A stretch of DNA of 48,754 bases, taken from assembly GCA_022447685.1 (NCBI GenBank), contig JAKVAO010000013.1, forward strand, positions 1 to 48,754, in the 5' to 3' direction. The DNA is from Candidatus Caenarcanales bacterium. Lineage in GTDB: Bacteria > Cyanobacteriota > Vampirovibrionia > LMEP-6097. The notes beneath the pieces are model-generated. The model saw nothing but the letters and a program-made list of their open reading frames with translations, had not been told where the DNA came from and made no database searches. Shown here piece after piece: positions 48,180 through 48,754 of the stretch (within the stretch, counting starts at the first letter, position 1; each line of letters starts with the position of its first letter). Position numbers and translations under genes: made by a program.

Positions 48180-48754
48180 ATGGAAATATTATCAGATAGA
48201 GCATGTGGTTTAGACGTACATAAGAAGAATGTAGTTGCAACAATAATGGGTAGTGATTTAGCTAAAGAGACTCGAACATTTAGCAGTTTCACCCGTGATT
48301 TAGAGGCATTGAAAGAGTGGCTAGAATCGATGAAGATAGAGAGCGTAGCAATGGAGAGCACAGGTGTGTATTGGAAGCCAGTGTATCAAATTTTAGAGAG
48401 CGGTAATTTTGAATTACTACTTGTAAATGCAAGACATATGAAGAATGTTCCAGGTAAGAAAACGGATGTTAAAGACAGTGAGTGGATTTGTAGCTTACTG
48501 CGTGCAGGTTTACTGAGAGGGAGTTTTGTCCCAGTAAAAGAGACTAGATATTTACGTGAATTAGTACGTTACCGTAAAAAGCAAGTTCAGGCTATTGCAT
48601 CAGAGAAGCAGAGAATGCAAAAAATCCTAGAAGATGCAAATATTAAACTTTCTTCAGTGGTATCAGACATTTCAGGAGTAACTGCTACTGAGATGATAGA
48701 TGAATTGATCAAAGGTAAAAAAACAGCAAAAGAAATATCAGAATTGGGGAAAGG
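48180..48754 (+). CDS. IS110-family transposase, N-terminal part (cut by window edge)
   Basis: An ATG at 48180 opens 191 codons to the window edge. The RuvC-like DEDD domain is recognisable: Asp12 in CGLDVHKKNVVAT, Glu in AMESTGVYWKPVYQ near residue 60, and NARHMKNVPGKKTDVKDSEW near 90 with the last two acidic residues. GLLRGSFVP and the RELVRYRKK basic helix follow, as in IS110 transposases. The C-terminal Tnp domain with its catalytic Ser lies outside the window. IS110 elements carry a bridge RNA in their non-coding ends, so the roughly 100-bp upstream of the start may encode it. Confidence 0.9.
   Translation, partial: MEILSDRACGLDVHKKNVVATIMGSDLAKETRTFSSFTRDLEALKEWLESMKIESVAMESTGVYWKPVYQILESGNFELLLVNARHMKNVPGKKTDVKDSEWICSLLRAGLLRGSFVPVKETRYLRELVRYRKKQVQAIASEKQRMQKILEDANIKLSSVVSDISGVTATEMIDELIKGKKTAKEISELGK

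Overview
This is an AT-rich bacterial chromosome segment. It carries about 40 intact protein genes and is bounded by two truncated insertion-sequence transposases: an ISAs1-type gene running off the left edge and an IS110-type gene running off the right edge. No rRNA, tRNA or CRISPR array was seen. The best guess for the organism is a low-GC, non-photosynthetic relative of Cyanobacteria (Vampirovibrionia/Melainabacteria-like). The clues are a CBS-less GuaB3-type IMP dehydrogenase, an Rcp1-like single-domain response regulator, an OmpR-family regulator, cyanobacterial Pho-box-like 11-bp repeats, and a polytopic spermidine-synthase-like protein. This placement is an inference from gene content, not a phylogeny.

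Layout. 1-6.5 kb: ISAs1 fragment, a small EF-hand protein, an M23 murein hydrolase overlapping a UPF0104-type membrane protein, a sodium-coupled symporter and citrate synthase. 6.6-10.3 kb: an unknown 142-aa protein, a 400-bp non-coding stretch with a structured RNA candidate and a strong terminator, then guaA-guaB3 for GMP synthesis. 10.4-17.1 kb: a 1,167-aa protein built of tandem EF-hand pairs, then rsmE, serS and argF. 17.2-24.1 kb: four lineage-specific unknown proteins interrupted by a TVP38-type membrane protein. 24.2-33.6 kb: a gamma-glutamyltranspeptidase-like lipoprotein, a TSUP exporter, an M48 protease divergent from a lemA-TPM-TPM operon, a response regulator, DUF2237, a metaxin-like GST, a GNAT-nitrilase fusion and an unknown protein. 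33.7-39.2 kb: Sua5, a PilJ-type sensor kinase, crtZ overlapping a CrtYcd-type lycopene cyclase, and two unknown proteins. 39.2-45.5 kb (minus strand): a ribBA-mutL-spermidine-synthase-like operon. 45.6-48.8 kb: a small unknown gene, a long hairpin, two tandem 139-bp structured repeats, hemD, an OmpR-type regulator and the IS110 fragment.

The most notable points are these. (1) MutL lacks the usual C-terminal endonuclease/dimerisation motifs and instead ends in an HNH nuclease domain with two CxxC pairs. (2) The GTP cyclohydrolase II half of RibBA has lost a zinc cysteine, the active-site tyrosine and two residues of the GRGIGL loop. (3) Two 139-bp tandem repeats differ at five positions, two of which form a compensatory base-pair change, which supports a conserved folded nucleic acid. 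(4) Many housekeeping genes have a -10 box 6-9 nt before the start codon (leaderless mRNAs). In contrast, a set of mainly unknown-function genes, a sensor kinase and the OmpR-type regulator have Pho-box-like direct repeats and, in several cases, Shine-Dalgarno sites.
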